A stretch of DNA of 64,000 bases from Flavobacterium defluvii (GCF_900129555.1 NZ_FQWC01000002.1:434001-498000); one strand, 5' to 3'; counted from the first letter of the stretch, positions 9,446-18,776 are shown. Notes: generated by a model from the letters alone, not told the origin. Program-made: numbers and translations.

Positions 9446-10011
9446 TAGTAAACTGTAAAGTTGTAATAATAGGAGGGTCCGCAGGAAGTTTAAACGCTTT
9501 AATGCAGATTTTACCATCTTTAAATAAACTCAATAATTTTGCAATTGTAATTGTAGTGCATCGTAAAAGCACTGACGATCAAACACTGGAAGAGCTGATT
9601 ACATTAAAATCAAGTATTCCTGTAAAAGCAATAGAAGATAAAACCATTTTAAAATCAGGGTTTGTTTACGTTGCACCATCAAATTATCATTTATTATTTG
9701 AAAAAGACGATACTCTTGCCCTTGATACATCCGAAAAAATCAATTACAGCCGTCCCAGCATAGATGTTTCATTTGAATCTGCTGCAGAAGTTTATACAGA
9801 TTCACTAGTTGGAATTTTGTTTTCTGGTTCAAATACAGACGGAACCCAGGGACTGAAAGCAATTAAAGCTGCCGGAGGAACAATTGTAGTACAAAATCCG
9901 CTTTCGGCAGATATGCCTTTTATGCCCAATAATGCGATATTATTTTCATCACCGGATTACGTTTTAAATAATAAGGAAATATTAGATTTACTCAACTCGA
10001 TAAATACCTGA
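9427..10011 (+). CDS. cheB: CheB-type methylesterase, catalytic domain only
   Basis: A 194-residue protein matching only the catalytic half of CheB. The triad is visible: Ser18 in GGSAGS, His45 in IVVHR and Asp138 in SGSNTDGTQG. The receiver domain that normally controls CheB is absent, so regulation must come from outside, perhaps via the lone receiver two genes upstream. It overlaps cheR by 19 bases and its stop lies one base from the convergent outer-membrane gene. Substrate inferred as glutamyl methyl esters on a sensor protein. Confidence 0.92.
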   Translation: MEENKIIVNCKVVIIGGSAGSLNALMQILPSLNKLNNFAIVIVVHRKSTDDQTLEELITLKSSIPVKAIEDKTILKSGFVYVAPSNYHLLFEKDDTLALDTSEKINYSRPSIDVSFESAAEVYTDSLVGILFSGSNTDGTQGLKAIKAAGGTIVVQNPLSADMPFMPNNAILFSSPDYVLNNKEILDLLNSINT

Positions 10012-10012
10012 T

Positions 10013-10786
10013 TTATTTTTTTGGTTTTGGAGCTTCTTCCTCAGGAAGAATTACCTTATTCAATTCGGCATCCTGTTCGGCACGCCGCTGTGCAGCTTTT
10101 CCTTTTCCAATAGGAATTCCGGCTGTTAAGTACAAAGATCTGTTGTAAACATTTGGTCCATCGCCTTTCATAACAGGAACTAATCCATAATAATATTGAA
10201 TTGTTACATTTAAGCCGTTTCCAACATTCATATGATAACCAGTTCCAAAAACAACTCCGGCATCAATAACCCTAATTTGGTCTCTGATTTTGTTTTTGTA
10301 AACAACATCATTTTTATTGATTTCATTTTCAAACTTATCAAAAGCCGAAGCCAAAAGTCCAACTTGAGGTCCTGCTTTAAGGAAAATTCGATTTTTAAAT
10401 TGATATTTGATTAAAATAGGCACATTAAAATACCGAATTTCGCGATTAACAGTTCCGCCCGCAAAAGTGTTATCCAGATTTTCATTTTCTAAGGAATAAA
10501 CAGGAATATGACGTGCACCCATTGGAGATTTTACAATTACTCCGGTATTAATCATCCAGGCCGGATTTTGTTTAGACCTTATATCAAAATAAAACCCAAG
10601 ATTAAAACCGGGATTCATTCCCGAACTTTCCATATTAGAAATATCAGAAAGATTAATTCCGCCTTCAAGACCAAATTCTAAGAAAGGAGAATTCAGCTTA
10701 TCTCCAAAAATTAGCGAAATCAAAACCTGTGATTCCATTTGATTTATAAAAAATAAAAAAACGAGTAAAAGAAAACCTTTTTTCAT
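10013..10786 (-). CDS. PorT-like outer-membrane beta-barrel protein
   Basis: A 257-residue protein with an N-terminal signal peptide (KKGFLLLVFLFFINQMESQ). The body has the alternating pattern, LEFGLEGGINLSDI and LKAGPQVGLLASA segments of the Bacteroidota outer-membrane beta-barrel (PorT-type) family. It ends in a charged Lys/Glu/Pro tail (EEEAPKPKK) that extends beyond the barrel. Eleven bases separate it from the gene upstream, so the two form a minus-strand operon. PorT itself is linked to type IX secretion, but this general family has many members of unknown role, so no function is claimed. Confidence 0.8.
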   Translation of the reverse strand: MKKGFLLLVFLFFINQMESQVLISLIFGDKLNSPFLEFGLEGGINLSDISNMESSGMNPGFNLGFYFDIRSKQNPAWMINTGVIVKSPMGARHIPVYSLENENLDNTFAGGTVNREIRYFNVPILIKYQFKNRIFLKAGPQVGLLASAFDKFENEINKNDVVYKNKIRDQIRVIDAGVVFGTGYHMNVGNGLNVTIQYYYGLVPVMKGDGPNVYNRSLYLTAGIPIGKGKAAQRRAEQDAELNKVILPEEEAPKPKK

Positions 10787-10797
10787 AAAGTAGGTTT

Positions 10798-11919
10798 TTA
10801 TAATCCAAAACGATATTGAATGCCGCCCAAAACTTGTGTACGACTCGCCAAGAAACCGGCTTCGACTCTAAACATTATATGTTTATTGTATTGATATTGA
10901 GAACCCACAATAAAATTCCACATATCTTTTGGTCTTTTTTGAAGAGAATACTGAACCGTAGAAGAGTTAGCCGTACTTAATGCCCCATCTAAGTTTGTCA
11001 AAAAAGTTCCGGCTCTTTCCAAAGCACGATTTGCAGTATTATGTTTGGCTATATTTACCGGATTTGCCTGCTGTGCCGGAGTTAAACCATTCCACCACGT
11101 ATCTACTTTTTCTTGATTTTCAGATACTTTTGCCAATCCGTTATCTACTTTTGCCTGCGCGTTGCTCAAATCAAAAATATCAGATAAAGCAATATTTCCA
11201 TTGGTATCTCCAGAGATATGAACTCTAAAACCGCCAACCCAGACAGCAATATTTTCATCTTGTTTATGAAACTTGAATGTTTTTCCTAACCTGGGTCCAA
11301 AAACATACGAAAATGCAGGTTTGTCAAGAGAACTAATATCTGTCCATGCCATATTCATATCTAGCGCCAGCCAACCGCCGCCAATACCAATAGTTGGTGT
11401 CATACCCAAACCAAAAGTTGTCGCATCAAAATTGGCCTTTGTACTAAAAGACGCAGCTTGCGACCAGTTGTTATCGGCATCCGGAATCCAGATTCCGGCA
11501 TTAATTTTTGTCGATGTATTGGCCTTGCCAAAAACGCCATAAATATTTAAAAAAGGAAGAAGCCAGATATCCGGGCGGATTGTAAGAGCACCGGCTTCAA
11601 CAGAAGATTTGTCAAAACGTACGATTTCGTCTAAATTGAATTTTGGACCATTATTAAAACCAACTTCCAAGTCGTTGATCACAATTTCAGAATCCTGCCA
11701 AAAGTAATTTACAGAGATTCCTGCAGAATAAGGAAGCTGATATCCCTTTTGGGCAACTTTTTCTCCCCAAATGGGTAGAGCGTATGGATATTCGACTACT
11801 TTAAGGCTGTCTTTTAATTCCTGATTTTTTTGTCCTACTATTTTATCGGTATAAACCTGACCGAAAAATGAAATACTAAATAATAAAAAAAGGGCTGATA
11901 TTAGTTTTCTACATTTCAT
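10798..11919 (-). CDS. Predicted outer-membrane barrel protein of unknown function
   Basis: A 373-residue protein with a signal peptide (CRKLISALFLLFSISFFGQ) and a long Gly/aromatic-rich body ending FRVEAGFLASRTQVLGGIQYRFGL-like strands, with a terminal hydrophobic residue as in outer-membrane barrels. Residues about 255-320 are different: a helical, Gln/Ala/Asn-rich insert (NAQAKVDNGLAKVSENQEKVD onward) that looks like a coiled-coil hairpin within the barrel. I do not recognise the family. First gene of a two-gene minus-strand unit with the PorT-like gene. Confidence 0.7.
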   Translation of the reverse strand: MKCRKLISALFLLFSISFFGQVYTDKIVGQKNQELKDSLKVVEYPYALPIWGEKVAQKGYQLPYSAGISVNYFWQDSEIVINDLEVGFNNGPKFNLDEIVRFDKSSVEAGALTIRPDIWLLPFLNIYGVFGKANTSTKINAGIWIPDADNNWSQAASFSTKANFDATTFGLGMTPTIGIGGGWLALDMNMAWTDISSLDKPAFSYVFGPRLGKTFKFHKQDENIAVWVGGFRVHISGDTNGNIALSDIFDLSNAQAKVDNGLAKVSENQEKVDTWWNGLTPAQQANPVNIAKHNTANRALERAGTFLTNLDGALSTANSSTVQYSLQKRPKDMWNFIVGSQYQYNKHIMFRVEAGFLASRTQVLGGIQYRFGL

Positions 11920-12187
11920 TGATTAGAGTATTAGTTGATTAAAATAAAACTGCATAAAATAAAACATGTACTAATGTATTCTGTAAGAATTCGGCTTATC
12001 TTTTGTTTACGGGTGTATAGAAATAAGATTTTAAAAAGAACTTTGTGTAAAGATATAGGTGTTAATTAATGTTAAAGTTAACTAAAATTTCTTTTATGTA
12101 AGAATTATTTTTAAATAAATGCGTTTAAAATCAGTGGTTTGTGATATTTTTTTAAACTGTAAAGAATAAAATATTATTTTTGAAATC

Positions 12188-12511
12188 ATGAAATGGATCG
12201 CTGTTTTATTGTCAATTTATTTGATGGCACTTTCAAATATGCCCTGTGCAGATATGGAAGTAAATAGTGCTATGCATAAAACGGCTCAGTTTTCATCAGA
12301 AGATAATCATACGCATGACAAACAAAACGATTTATGTTCTCCATTTTGTAATTGCAACTGCTGCGGTGCACAGGTTTTAAGTTACCAGACAACTGTAACT
12401 TACGAATTTCCTTCGGCTTATACTCAAATTTCAATTTCTTTACCAAGTTATAATTCCGTATTTATTTCAAACTTCAGCGGAAAAATTTGGCAGCCACCTC
12501 AAATAGCATAA
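12188..12511 (+). CDS. Small exported Cys-rich protein (DUF6660-like) heading a metal-efflux operon
   Basis: A 107-residue protein with a signal peptide (about 1-20), a His/Asp stretch (DNHTHDKQND) and a cysteine cluster (CSPFCNCNCCGA) that could bind a soft metal. It ends with KIWQPPQIA, a C-terminal signature shared by flavobacterial small proteins that precede CzcA/CusA pumps (DUF6660-like). About 97 bases separate it from the RND pump on the same strand. A sequence TATTTTTG fitting the -7 box lies only five bases upstream of the ATG, so a very short leader is possible. Likely a periplasmic metal-handling accessory; exact role unknown. Confidence 0.75.
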   Translation: MKWIAVLLSIYLMALSNMPCADMEVNSAMHKTAQFSSEDNHTHDKQNDLCSPFCNCNCCGAQVLSYQTTVTYEFPSAYTQISISLPSYNSVFISNFSGKIWQPPQIA

Positions 12512-12608
12512 TGATTCCCGACTAGTTTCGGGTTAGAGAACTGTGGATTTTCCACAAATATATCAGACAAATTCTTTGTCTAATTTCTCATGTCATTATA
12601 TATTCCAA

Positions 12609-15600
12609 ATGCTAGATAAAATCATTCAGTTTAGTATACGAAACAAATTTGTTATACTATTATTTACCCTCGTTTTAATAGCGTGGGGAAGCTATTCGCT
12701 TAAACAATTACCACTTGATGCCTTGCCGGATGTTACTAACAATCAGGTACAGATTATTACAACTGCGCCTACATTGGCAAGTCAGGAAGTGGAGCAGTTA
12801 ATTACCTATCCGCTGGAACAAGCTGTAAAAACAGTTCCGGATATTATAGAACTTCGCAGTATTTCTCGTTTCGGATTATCGGTCGTAACGGTTGTTTTCG
12901 AAGATGATGTCGATATTTACTGGGCACGCGAACAAATATTTCAGCGTCTGAAACAGGCCGAAGAAAATATTCCGCCTTATGCCGGATCACCGGAACTTGC
13001 TCCAATTTCAACAGGGTTGGGCGAAATTTATCAATACGATGTGTACGCCAAAAAAGGCTACGAAGACAAATACGACGCCATAAAACTAAGAACCATTCAG
13101 GATTGGATTATTATTCCGCAGTTACAGGGTGTAAAAGGTGTTGCCGAAGTAAGCGCTTGGGGCGGAAAACTGAAACAATACGAAATTGCCGTAAACCCAA
13201 ATACACTAAACAGTCTGGGCGTAACAATTACAGAAATCTTTGATGCTCTCGAAAAAAACAACCAAAATACCGGAGGTGCTTATATAGAAAAAGATCAATA
13301 TGCCTATTTTATTCGCGGTGTTGGAATGGCAAAAGGCGTAAAAGATCTTGGAAATGTGGTGGTTAAAAACCGAAATGGTTCGCCTGTTCTTGTACGTGAT
13401 GTTGCTCAGGTTAGAGAAGGCGTTGCACTGCGCTACGGAGCTTCGACCAAAGACGGAAAAGGAGAAATTGTATCCGGTATGGTTTTGATGTTAAAAGGAG
13501 AAAACTCCAGTGCAGTCGTTCACAGAGTAAAAGAACGAATGAAGCAGATAAATAAAAGTCTGCCTGAAGGTGTCGTTGCCGAAGCTTTTATCGATAGAGG
13601 GAAACTCGTTGATAATGCCGTAGGAACCGTTACTAAAAACCTGTTAGAAGGGGCATTAATAGTCATTTTTGTTCTTATTTTATTTTTAGGAAACCTTCGT
13701 GCCGGATTAATTGTAGCATCGGTAATTCCGCTGGCGATGCTTTTTGCTATCATTTTAATGAATGCTTTTGGCGTAAGCGGAAACTTAATGAGCCTGGGCG
13801 CAATAGATTTCGGAATCATTGTCGATGGCGCGGTTATTATTGTTGAAGCTTCAATGCATCATCTGCAGAAACTTAAACGAAAAAAACAACTTTCGCAGGA
13901 TGAAATGGATGATGAAATCTACAATTCGGCATCAAAAATTAGAAATAGTGCCGCATTTGGAGAAATTATTATTCTAATAGTTTATCTGCCAATTCTGGCT
14001 TTAATAGGTACCGAGGGAAAAATGTTTAAGCCAATGGCCATGACGGTTGGGTTTGCTGTTATTGGAGCATTTATACTTTCGTTGACATATGTTCCCATGA
14101 TGAGTGCTTTGTTTCTTTCGAAGAAAACAGAACATAAAGAAAACTTCAGCGACAGAATGATGCTTTGGTTTGAAAATTTATACACGCCGTTTTTAAATAA
14201 AGCCTTAGAATTCAAAAAAGTAGTTTTAGGAATTGCCCTAGGTTTGTTTGCCTTCGCATTAATCATTTTTCAAAATATGGGGGGCGAATTTATTCCAACA
14301 ATCGAAGAAGGCGATTTAGCCATAAATGCATCCATTATGACCGGAAGTTCGCTTACGCAGATGGTTGAAACAGCAACTAAATACGAACAGATTCTAAAAG
14401 CCAAATTTCCGGAGATCAAAACTATTGTTACCAAAATAGGAAGCGGAGAAATACCAACCGATCCAATGCCTATAGAAAGCGGTGATTTGATTATTGTTTT
14501 GAAAGACAAAAAAGAATGGAAAGGGAAATACCATAATTGGGAAGAAATTGCAAATGCCATAAAAGAAGAAATGGAAGTAATTCCCGGAGCCAATATTGAG
14601 ATTTCGCAGCCTATACAGATGCGTTTTAATGAATTAATGACAGGAAGCCGAAGTGATATTGCCATCAAAATTTTTGGTGATGACCTGGAAATTCTGGATT
14701 CAAAAGCAAAAGAGCTGATTTCAAAAATAAAAAGTATAGAAGGAATAGGAGATTTGAAAGCAGATAAAGTAACGGGCCTGCCTCAGATCACAGTAAAATA
14801 CGATTACAATAAAATCGCCTTATACGGATTGAACATTTCTGATATCAACCAAATTATACGTTCGTCGTTTGCCGGAGAAAGCGCCGGAAAAATCTACGAT
14901 GATAATAAAAGATTTGATGTGGTGGTTCGAATGAATGAAGACAATCGTAATGATATAACAGATGTGAGTAACTTATTTATTCCGCTTCCAAATGGACAGC
15001 AGGTGCCGCTTTCGCAAGTTGCAACAGTCGATTACGAACAAGGTCCTGTCCAGATTGTTCGCGAAGATGGAAAAAGAAGAATTACTGTTGGCTTAAACGT
15101 TCGAGGCAGAGATATTAAAACTGTTGTAGAAGAAATTCAGCAGAAACTGGATAAAGATTTCAAACTTCCTGCTGGATATTATATTACATACGGCGGACAA
15201 TTTGAGAATTTAATAGAAGCTACAAAACGACTTTCTGTAGCCTTACCCATCGCTTTAGGTTTAATTTTGGTATTGCTGTATTTCACTTTCAAGAGCTATA
15301 AACAAGCGCTTTTAATTTTTACAGCCATTCCTTTATCTGCTATAGGAGGCGTATTTGCGCTTTCGCTGAGAGGAATGCCGTTTAGTATTTCGGCCGGAAT
15401 TGGATTTATCGCCTTATTCGGAATTGCCGTTTTAAACGGAATCGTCTTGATTTCGTATTTCAATCAATTAAAAACAGAAGGCATTTTAGATCCGCTGCAA
15501 AGAGTTATAATCGGGACCAAAACCAGATTACGTCCCGTTTTGATGACTGCAGCCGTAGCTTCGTTAGGATTTCTGCCAATGGCATTATCTACAAGCGGCG

Positions 15601-15728
15601 GGGCAGAAGTCCAAAAACCTTTGGCAACTGTCGTAATCGGCGGTTTAGTTTCAGCAACGTTATTGACCTTAATCGTTTTACCGATTTTGTATTTAATGTT
15701 AGAGAAGTTTAGTCGTAAAGCAAAATGA
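12609..15728 (+). CDS. CzcA/CusA-family heavy-metal RND efflux pump
   Basis: A 1,039-residue inner-membrane proton antiporter. The start at 12609 (MLDKIIQFSIRNKFVIL) is the family's normal start; an in-frame ATG at 12543 would only add unrelated residues. Two sets of membrane helices flank large periplasmic loops. The proton-relay helix reads DFGIIVDGAVIIVEAS, the Asp/Glu signature of heavy-metal RND pumps, and the porter loop has DPMPIESGDLIIVLK, also typical of CzcA. It works with the TolC-type channel and adaptor encoded next, spanning both membranes. Divalent or monovalent metal specificity (Zn/Co/Cd versus Cu/Ag) cannot be decided with certainty. Confidence 0.93.
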   Translation: MLDKIIQFSIRNKFVILLFTLVLIAWGSYSLKQLPLDALPDVTNNQVQIITTAPTLASQEVEQLITYPLEQAVKTVPDIIELRSISRFGLSVVTVVFEDDVDIYWAREQIFQRLKQAEENIPPYAGSPELAPISTGLGEIYQYDVYAKKGYEDKYDAIKLRTIQDWIIIPQLQGVKGVAEVSAWGGKLKQYEIAVNPNTLNSLGVTITEIFDALEKNNQNTGGAYIEKDQYAYFIRGVGMAKGVKDLGNVVVKNRNGSPVLVRDVAQVREGVALRYGASTKDGKGEIVSGMVLMLKGENSSAVVHRVKERMKQINKSLPEGVVAEAFIDRGKLVDNAVGTVTKNLLEGALIVIFVLILFLGNLRAGLIVASVIPLAMLFAIILMNAFGVSGNLMSLGAIDFGIIVDGAVIIVEASMHHLQKLKRKKQLSQDEMDDEIYNSASKIRNSAAFGEIIILIVYLPILALIGTEGKMFKPMAMTVGFAVIGAFILSLTYVPMMSALFLSKKTEHKENFSDRMMLWFENLYTPFLNKALEFKKVVLGIALGLFAFALIIFQNMGGEFIPTIEEGDLAINASIMTGSSLTQMVETATKYEQILKAKFPEIKTIVTKIGSGEIPTDPMPIESGDLIIVLKDKKEWKGKYHNWEEIANAIKEEMEVIPGANIEISQPIQMRFNELMTGSRSDIAIKIFGDDLEILDSKAKELISKIKSIEGIGDLKADKVTGLPQITVKYDYNKIALYGLNISDINQIIRSSFAGESAGKIYDDNKRFDVVVRMNEDNRNDITDVSNLFIPLPNGQQVPLSQVATVDYEQGPVQIVREDGKRRITVGLNVRGRDIKTVVEEIQQKLDKDFKLPAGYYITYGGQFENLIEATKRLSVALPIALGLILVLLYFTFKSYKQALLIFTAIPLSAIGGVFALSLRGMPFSISAGIGFIALFGIAVLNGIVLISYFNQLKTEGILDPLQRVIIGTKTRLRPVLMTAAVASLGFLPMALSTSGGAEVQKPLATVVIGGLVSATLLTLIVLPILYLMLEKFSRKAK

Positions 15729-15730
15729 TT

Positions 15731-15816
15731 TTTCACGCAGATTCTGCAGATTTAAGCAGATTTAATTATAATAATCTGTACACATCTGCTTAAATCTTTT
15801 TAAAATCTGCGTGAAA
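15731..15816. repeat. Inverted repeat of the AATCTGCGTGAAA type between operon genes
   Basis: TTTCACGCAGATT at 15731-15743 is the exact inverted copy of AATCTGCGTGAAA at 15804-15816, with internal AATCTGC/GCAGATT words. A half copy of the same family lies at about 18621-18646. It sits between the RND pump and the TolC-type gene and could fold as a hairpin in the operon transcript. Confidence 0.7.
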
Positions 15817-15831
15817 CAAAAAATAAAGAAA

Positions 15832-17088
15832 ATGAAAACACAATATAAAATCAACATAAAGCCCTTTGCGAACTTTGCGAAAAACCTTTGCTTCCGATGG
15901 CTATCGGGATTGCGGTTAAGCACGTTCCTATTAGCAGGCACAATGCTATCAGCACAAAGCAAAATATCCTTAGAAAAAGCCATAGAACTTGCCAAATCAA
16001 GCAACATCGACTTAAAAATTGCCGATAAAGAAATAGAAAAACAAATCCTTTTAAAGAAAACCGCTTTTCAGCCAGATCCTTTGCAGGTTCAATATCAGGG
16101 CGGACAGTTTAACAGTGTCGATTTTGACCATAATGTTTCGGTTCAGCAGTTTTTTCCGTTAGGAAATGTCACAAAAGCCAACAGACAATTGCAGGAAGAA
16201 CTGGCAAAACTAGCCGAAAAACGAAAAGCATTATCATCATACGAACTCGAAAAAGCCGTGACTTTGGCCTATTATCAATATTTATACGGAATTTCAATTC
16301 AAAAATTAAACTCAGAATTAAATGAGATTTATACCAAATTCCTAAAAAACGCAGAACTCCGATTTAAAACTGGAGAAAGTGGCAATATTGAAGTTATAAG
16401 TGCGAAAGCCAAAGTAAAGGAAATTGAAACGCAGAAAGAACAATTAAACTATGATTTGGCGATTTATCAAAAACAGCTTCAGTTTTTTGTTCAGACCGAT
16501 GAAAATATTATTCCTGATGAAACAACTTCGCTGCAATATCCATTTATAGAAAATAAAGATTCAAAAGCAGAGAGTTTAATGACCGATTTTTATCAGCAGC
16601 AAATTTCGGTTTATCAAAAAGAAGCCGGAACGTTTAAAGCCAACCGAACTCCAAAACTGGGTTTGGGTTATTTTGCGCAGACTATTAATACCGAATCTTT
16701 GTTTCAGGGTTTTACGGCCGGATTGCAGATTCCGCTTTTTGGCGGCGTAAATACGGCAAAAGCCAAAGCTGCACAAATCAGTATTTCGCAATCGCAATTG
16801 GCATTAGATAAAAACAAAATTATTATGAATCTGCAAAAAGAAGAGTTGCAGAACAACTTTCAAAAACAACAGAAAAATTTGAATTATTATCAAAATGAAG
16901 GTTTACAATACGCCAATCAGATTATTGAAACGGCTCAAAAAAGTTATGCCAACGGTGATATGAGTTATTGGTCGTACATCAGTTTTTTAAATCAGGCCAT
17001 TGATATTAAAAAACAACTTGCCGAAGCGACACACAGCTTTAATCAAAGTGCTATCGAACTCCAATTTCCAACTATCAAAAACAATTAA
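15832..17088 (+). CDS. TolC-family outer-membrane efflux channel
   Basis: About 418 residues from the ATG at 15832 (an in-frame ATG lies at 15811 within repeat text). After SAQSKISLEKAIELAKSSN the protein is a typical TolC/OprM-type repeat of long helices, with a second half beginning near the PKLGLGYFAQ strand and LQIPLFGGVN. It provides the outer-membrane exit for the RND pump. The leader is odd: about residues 10-34 are encoded by repeat-family DNA (CTTTGCGAAAAACCTTTGC at 15873-15891, also at 23406-23424, then a CCGATGGCTATCGG hairpin), giving KPFANFAKNLCFRWLSGLRLS ahead of the hydrophobic stretch. Only two bases separate its stop from the next ATG. Confidence 0.88.
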   Translation: MKTQYKINIKPFANFAKNLCFRWLSGLRLSTFLLAGTMLSAQSKISLEKAIELAKSSNIDLKIADKEIEKQILLKKTAFQPDPLQVQYQGGQFNSVDFDHNVSVQQFFPLGNVTKANRQLQEELAKLAEKRKALSSYELEKAVTLAYYQYLYGISIQKLNSELNEIYTKFLKNAELRFKTGESGNIEVISAKAKVKEIETQKEQLNYDLAIYQKQLQFFVQTDENIIPDETTSLQYPFIENKDSKAESLMTDFYQQQISVYQKEAGTFKANRTPKLGLGYFAQTINTESLFQGFTAGLQIPLFGGVNTAKAKAAQISISQSQLALDKNKIIMNLQKEELQNNFQKQQKNLNYYQNEGLQYANQIIETAQKSYANGDMSYWSYISFLNQAIDIKKQLAEATHSFNQSAIELQFPTIKNN

Positions 17089-17090
17089 AA

Positions 17091-18347
17091 ATGAAAAATA
17101 TATATAATTTAACTGCAGATTTAACCGCAAAGTTCGCAAAGAAAAAACGCAATCCCGATAGCTATCGGGAGCAAAGTTTAATTTCCTTGCTTGCCTTGCG
17201 CTTTGTCTTTGCATGTTTTGCGGTTACCTTAGCAAGCTGCAATGAAAAGAAAGCTGAAGAAACCCACGAAGAAGAAAAAACAACTACAGAAGTTGCACTG
17301 ACAGAAACGCAATATAAAACGGTTGGAATTGAAACAGGATTTGTAGAAGACCGAAATCTTAATAAAATAATTAAAGCAAATGGTTATACGACAGTTCCGC
17401 CGCAAAATTCTGCTGAGGTTTCGACTTTAATTGGCGGCACGGTAAAAGATATTTTTGTTTTAGAAGGTACTTATGTAAACAAAGGAAAAGTTCTGGCAAC
17501 GATTCAGAATCTGGAAGTAATTGAAATGCAGGAAGAATATCAATCGGCAGCAGCCAATGTCGAATATCTGCAATTAGAATACAATCGTCAGAAAACATTA
17601 AGCGACGAAAATGTAAATCCGAGAAAAACATTTCAGGAAGTAAAAGCCAAATTGGCTGCCGAAAGAGCCCGCGCACAGGCAGCAAAAAACAAGTTAGAAG
17701 CTTTACATGTTTCCACAAAAGGGAATTCTTCGGTAGTGCCAATTGTTTCGCCTATAAACGGTTACGTTGGAAAAATTAATATTGCCAAAGGCGCTTTTGC
17801 AAACACTGGAGTTTCTTTATTTGAGGTTGTAGACAACAGTCAGATGCATTTAGACTTGAATGTGTATGAAAAAGACTTAGGTTCAATTTCGATTGGTCAG
17901 GTTATTGATTTTGTATTGACAAATCAATCGAACAAATCAATCAAAGGAAAGATTTTCGGAATCAATAAATCATTTTCTAACGAAAGTAAAACCGTTGCCG
18001 TTCATGCTAAAATCGAACCTGCTGACGCAAAAGACTTGATTCCCGGAATGTATGTTTCGGCAAATATCAATATTACAAATACCACGGTTCCGGCTTTGCC
18101 AAAAGATGCCGTAGTTCGAAATGCCGATAAATATTTTGTTTTTGCTTTGGAAGAAGAACATATAAATGAGCAAACAAAAGAAAAAGAAATTCATTTTCAA
18201 GCCATTGAAGTTGTTCCCGGCACAACCGATTTAGGTTTTACAGAAGTTAAATTTGTAGATACTATAGAGCCAAATGCTAAAATTGTGACCAAAGGTGCTT
18301 TTTATCTGCTTTCGGCAATGAAGGGCGGAGGAGAGCATGAGCATTGA
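17091..18347 (+). CDS. RND efflux periplasmic adaptor (CusB/CzcB-like lipoprotein)
   Basis: A 418-residue membrane-fusion protein with a lipobox (VTLASC) near residue 48, an acidic linker (EETHEEEKTT), lipoyl-type halves (VSTLIGGTVKDIFV; VVPIVSPINGYVGKI), a helical hairpin and a C-terminal beta domain ending HEH. It links the pump at 12609 to the outer-membrane channel upstream. The signal peptide is unusual: 17123-17225 carries an inverted repeat (AACCGCAAA against TTTGCGGTT) with a central CCCGATAGCTATCGGG hairpin, read in frame, so the hydrophobic core LLALRFVFACFAV is repeat-derived. Immediate neighbour of the channel gene, hence one operon. Confidence 0.9.
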   Translation: MKNIYNLTADLTAKFAKKKRNPDSYREQSLISLLALRFVFACFAVTLASCNEKKAEETHEEEKTTTEVALTETQYKTVGIETGFVEDRNLNKIIKANGYTTVPPQNSAEVSTLIGGTVKDIFVLEGTYVNKGKVLATIQNLEVIEMQEEYQSAAANVEYLQLEYNRQKTLSDENVNPRKTFQEVKAKLAAERARAQAAKNKLEALHVSTKGNSSVVPIVSPINGYVGKINIAKGAFANTGVSLFEVVDNSQMHLDLNVYEKDLGSISIGQVIDFVLTNQSNKSIKGKIFGINKSFSNESKTVAVHAKIEPADAKDLIPGMYVSANINITNTTVPALPKDAVVRNADKYFVFALEEEHINEQTKEKEIHFQAIEVVPGTTDLGFTEVKFVDTIEPNAKIVTKGAFYLLSAMKGGGEHEH

Positions 18348-18776
18348 TTTTTTTTAAGGTTCTGAGATGCTAAGGTTCTAAGGGACTGAGGTTTTTAGTG
18401 GAATGAGATAATCTCGCAAAGTCGCAAAGTTTTTTTTAGTCTTTGGCTTTGCTTAATTGCCTCCAGCTTTAGCTGGAGGTCATAAAATGCTAATTTCAAG
18501 GGCTTTAGCCAAACTTGTGCATTTTTGGCTAAAGCCATTTCTTACTTCTATTTGAGAACCTCCAGCTAAAGCTGGAGGCAATTGAAAATAAAATTCGGAA
18601 GGCTGTTGTAAAAAATAAATCTGCTTAATCTGTTAAATCTGCGTGAAACATAAAACTTAACGTCTTTCATGTCTTTACAACAATAAACTTTACCACAAAA
18701 TGATTAAATTTAGAGCATAATTTTAACGAAGTTTCGGAGAAACTTAAACTTTAAACCTGAAACCTGAAACGCTATA
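18348..18776. other. 429-base repeat-filled spacer between adaptor and P-type ATPase genes
   Basis: Contains in order an AAGGTTCTAAG-type half repeat (18355-18392), a CGCAAAG-type fragment, the 129-base inverted-repeat element listed separately, a CTGCTTAATCTG...CTGCGTGAAAC fragment (18621-18646) and a GAAACCTGAAAC fragment just before the next gene. At least four repeat families are stacked here. No gene seen. Confidence 0.65.
18455..18583. mobile_element. MITE/REPIN-like element with CCTCCAGC palindromic ends
   Basis: Terminal arms of 26 bases (18455-18480 and 18558-18583) are exact inverted copies, and each contains a near-palindrome of CCTCCAGCtttaGCTGGAGG form. A second nested pair, GGCTTTAGCC (18501-18510) and GGCTAAAGCC (18527-18536), sits inside. 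This is the layout of REP doublets mobilised in trans by REP-associated tyrosine transposases (established for other bacteria). No transposase is encoded in the window. Confidence 0.7.

Noticed and set aside
12138..12182. TTTG ... TATTTTTG as a full promoter of the Cys-rich gene
   Set aside because: The spacing between the boxes is about 33 bases, too long for a -33/-7 pair; only the -7 similarity remains.
12543..12608. Upstream start of the RND pump
   Set aside because: Family members start at the equivalent of 12609, and the added residues are unrelated.
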